From the NCBI GenBank assembly GCA_036505795.1, contig DASXSU010000076.1, forward strand, positions 1-15,338: DNA of 15,338 nucleotides. Reading direction: 5' to 3'. This DNA comes from NS-11 sp036505795 (GTDB taxonomy: Bacteria; Nitrospirota; Nitrospiria; Nitrospirales; NS-4). The notes beneath the pieces were generated by a model, which worked only from the letters and a program-made list of their open reading frames with translations, did no database searches and was not told the DNA's origin. Position 1 is the stretch's first letter. Every line of letters starts with the position of its first letter. Below, one piece after another: positions 14,189 through 15,338 of the stretch. Made by a program: the position numbers and the translations under genes.

Positions 14189-14673
14189 AATTCCTCCTTA
14201 TAAAGTTAAGGCCGGATGTCGGCCGGTATGAGGTTGGACATTCTTCCGTTTAGCCCTGAGGGCATTCGGGAGCAATGGACAAATTCGGCATCTTAACTAT
14301 ACGAATGTATAATTGGCTCGTATCTTACTGAAATTATTAACCGATTTTAGTGCTACCCGTTCGTGCACCCTAAGCGAAATCTCCCGCAACCCGAAGCCGT
14401 ATATATCACTGACACCCCGTTCTTTCGGAGAGTCTCTGATCGGAGGGAAAGGCGCTTCGTTTCACTTCAGCATGACAAGCCGAAGGGTTCGGGTGACAAG
14501 GTATGGAAGCCTAGATCCTTCGTCGAACCACAGGATGACCATGTCGAGTGACATCGATGCAAGGCGGTGTGTCAAAAGACACGAGCTACCCGGTCCTGCC
14601 GGATCGCTTGTTTCACATGTAGAAAAGTGATATCATTTTGATATCATTTGCTAATTGGTAATGAGGTGCACAC
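14189..14673. other. Gene-free divergent region with leader hairpins, short stem-loops and promoters
   Basis: No convincing gene in 485 bp. It holds the leader hairpin at 14210-14224, an inverted repeat GCCCT/AGGGC at 14253-14263, and an AT-rich inverted repeat TATAC-GAAT-GTATA (14298-14311) that contains -10-like sequences on both strands. A run of short stem-loops follows at 14480-14492, 14541-14554 and 14569-14582. The antitoxin promoter and operator lie at 14608-14649. The stretch around 14465-14545 looks like a decayed dispersed intergenic repeat (pieces such as CAGGATGAC and TCAGCATGAC). Confidence 0.5.
14608..14649 (+). promoter_or_regulatory. Promoter with two tandem palindromic operator sites of the FitA/VapC operon
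   Basis: TTGTTT (14608-14613), 17 bp, TATCAT (14631-14636) makes a reasonable sigma70 promoter. The -10 box lies inside the first of two identical 11-bp units TGATATCATTT (14628-14638 and 14639-14649), each with the palindrome TGATATCA. This is what an autorepressing ribbon-helix-helix antitoxin would need. Confidence 0.65.
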
Positions 14674-14904
14674 ATGCCCGACATTCTGGTCAGAGATTTG
14701 GATTCCCACACCATCGAGAGGCTTAAACTGAGCGCCAAGCAACACGGGCGATCCTTGCAGCGAGAGGTCAAGTCCATTCTGGAAGAAACGGTTCCTATGA
14801 CGATGACCGAAGCTAGGGCTGTCTCAGAGAGGTGGCAGAAACGCCTCAAGGGTCGCAAGTTTAGTGATAGTGCGAAATTGATCCGCCAGGACCGAGAAGG
14901 GTGA
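14674..14904 (+). CDS. FitA/VapB-type ribbon-helix-helix antitoxin
   Basis: The 76-residue protein has an N-terminal ribbon-helix-helix DNA-binding fold: strand ILVRDLD (4-10), helix from about 11 to 25, turn HGRS (24-27), and second helix QREVKSILEET (29-39), the FitA/plasmid-stability type. The C-terminal half is charged and should wrap around the toxin. GAGGT lies 6 nt before the ATG. The stop overlaps the toxin start by 4 bp (GTGA), so the two are translationally coupled. It is expected to neutralise the PIN toxin and, with it, repress the promoter at 14608-14649. Confidence 0.85.
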   Translation: MPDILVRDLDSHTIERLKLSAKQHGRSLQREVKSILEETVPMTMTEARAVSERWQKRLKGRKFSDSAKLIRQDREG

Positions 14905-15323
14905 TCCGTCTTGTCGTGGATGCGAGCGTGGCCGTTAAGTGGTTAGTGCCGGAAAGCCATGCTGAGGCCGCCGGCCGTATACTTACATCGAATTATGAGT
15001 TGCTCGCTCCTGATCTCATTTGGGCGGAAGTTGGCAACGTCATATGGAAAAAGTGGCGCCGCCGTGAGGTGTCCGGTGAGGTAGCGGGCGACCTCTTACG
15101 GGATTTTCACCGTTACCCGCTCCAGACATTCGCATCCCGCGCATTGATGATCGCCGCGTGGGATCTGGCGGAACAGTACGACAGAACCTTCTATGACAGT
15201 GTGTATTTGGCCCTGGCAGTAAACGCCGAATGTCCACTCATAACAGCCGATCTCAAACTCTATAACAGGCTCAAGGCTGGAGCATTGGCGGAAAGGCTGG
15301 TCTGGGTTGAGAACATCACTTGA
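14901..15323 (+). CDS. vapC: VapC/FitB-type PIN-domain ribonuclease toxin
   Basis: The 140-residue PIN-domain protein has all four metal-binding acidic residues of the family in place: D7 (VVDASVAVKWL), E43 (WAEVGNV), D99 (FYDSVYLALA) and D117 (LITADLKLYNRL). It is an Mg-dependent endoribonuclease; VapC toxins commonly cut tRNA or rRNA, but the target of this one cannot be read from sequence. GTG 14901 overlaps the antitoxin stop and matches the usual PIN N-terminus. The length is normal and the gene looks intact and active. Confidence 0.93.
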   Translation: MIRLVVDASVAVKWLVPESHAEAAGRILTSNYELLAPDLIWAEVGNVIWKKWRRREVSGEVAGDLLRDFHRYPLQTFASRALMIAAWDLAEQYDRTFYDSVYLALAVNAECPLITADLKLYNRLKAGALAERLVWVENIT

Positions 15324-15338
15324 CGGGACGCCATGTAC

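Overview
The window looks like a bacterial chromosome segment of moderately high GC, with one clearly AT-richer gene at 6223-7005. The gene set (Ada, MscS channel, MASE3-like/GAF histidine kinase, lone STAS-like DUF4325 protein, CBS protein, two toxin-antitoxin modules, small secreted orphans) suits an environmental Gram-negative of the Nitrospirota/Nitrospira type. That assignment is a guess from overall resemblance; there is no rRNA, tRNA or other phylogenetic marker here.

Left part (1-6000): the 3' part of an unrecognised exported-looking protein, a short STAS-like gene that may be cut by an in-frame amber codon, an intergenic stretch with a perfect 14-bp palindrome, then the DNA-alkylation repair regulator Ada. 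Ada runs 41 bp into a convergent two-gene unit on the minus strand: an MscS-type channel followed 9 bp later by a membrane histidine kinase. The channel gene has a good promoter (TTGACA-17-TATGGT), but its open frame has no ATG, GTG or TTG where the conserved N-terminus should begin. It either starts at CTG or carries a one-base homopolymer slip.

Middle (6000-11100), the accessory core: an AT-rich methyltransferase with an N-terminal zinc-ribbon-like Cys4 motif; a minus-strand bicistron joined by TAATG, encoding a Panacea-domain (DUF4065) antitoxin and a 122-aa two-helix membrane protein, which reads as a PanAT-type toxin-antitoxin pair; a divergent small zinc-ribbon protein of unknown role; and a 786-aa secreted protein. 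The secreted protein joins a helical domain with a hydrophobic segment to a tachylectin-2-like propeller whose fifth blade appears split across a long insertion. It is the most novel-looking gene in the window.

Right part (11100-15338): a CBS-pair protein; a small secreted protein made largely of 13 heptapeptide repeats; a very basic histone-H1-like protein; two tandem paralogous periplasmic beta-barrel-like (DUF5666-like) proteins; a 485-bp gene-free stretch with several short hairpins; and a FitA/VapB-VapC pair with two tandem palindromic operator sites over its promoter.

Most gene starts are supported by clear Shine-Dalgarno sequences. Function is firm for Ada, MscS, the histidine kinase, the Panacea antitoxin, the CBS protein and VapC. 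It is tentative or unknown for the rest.
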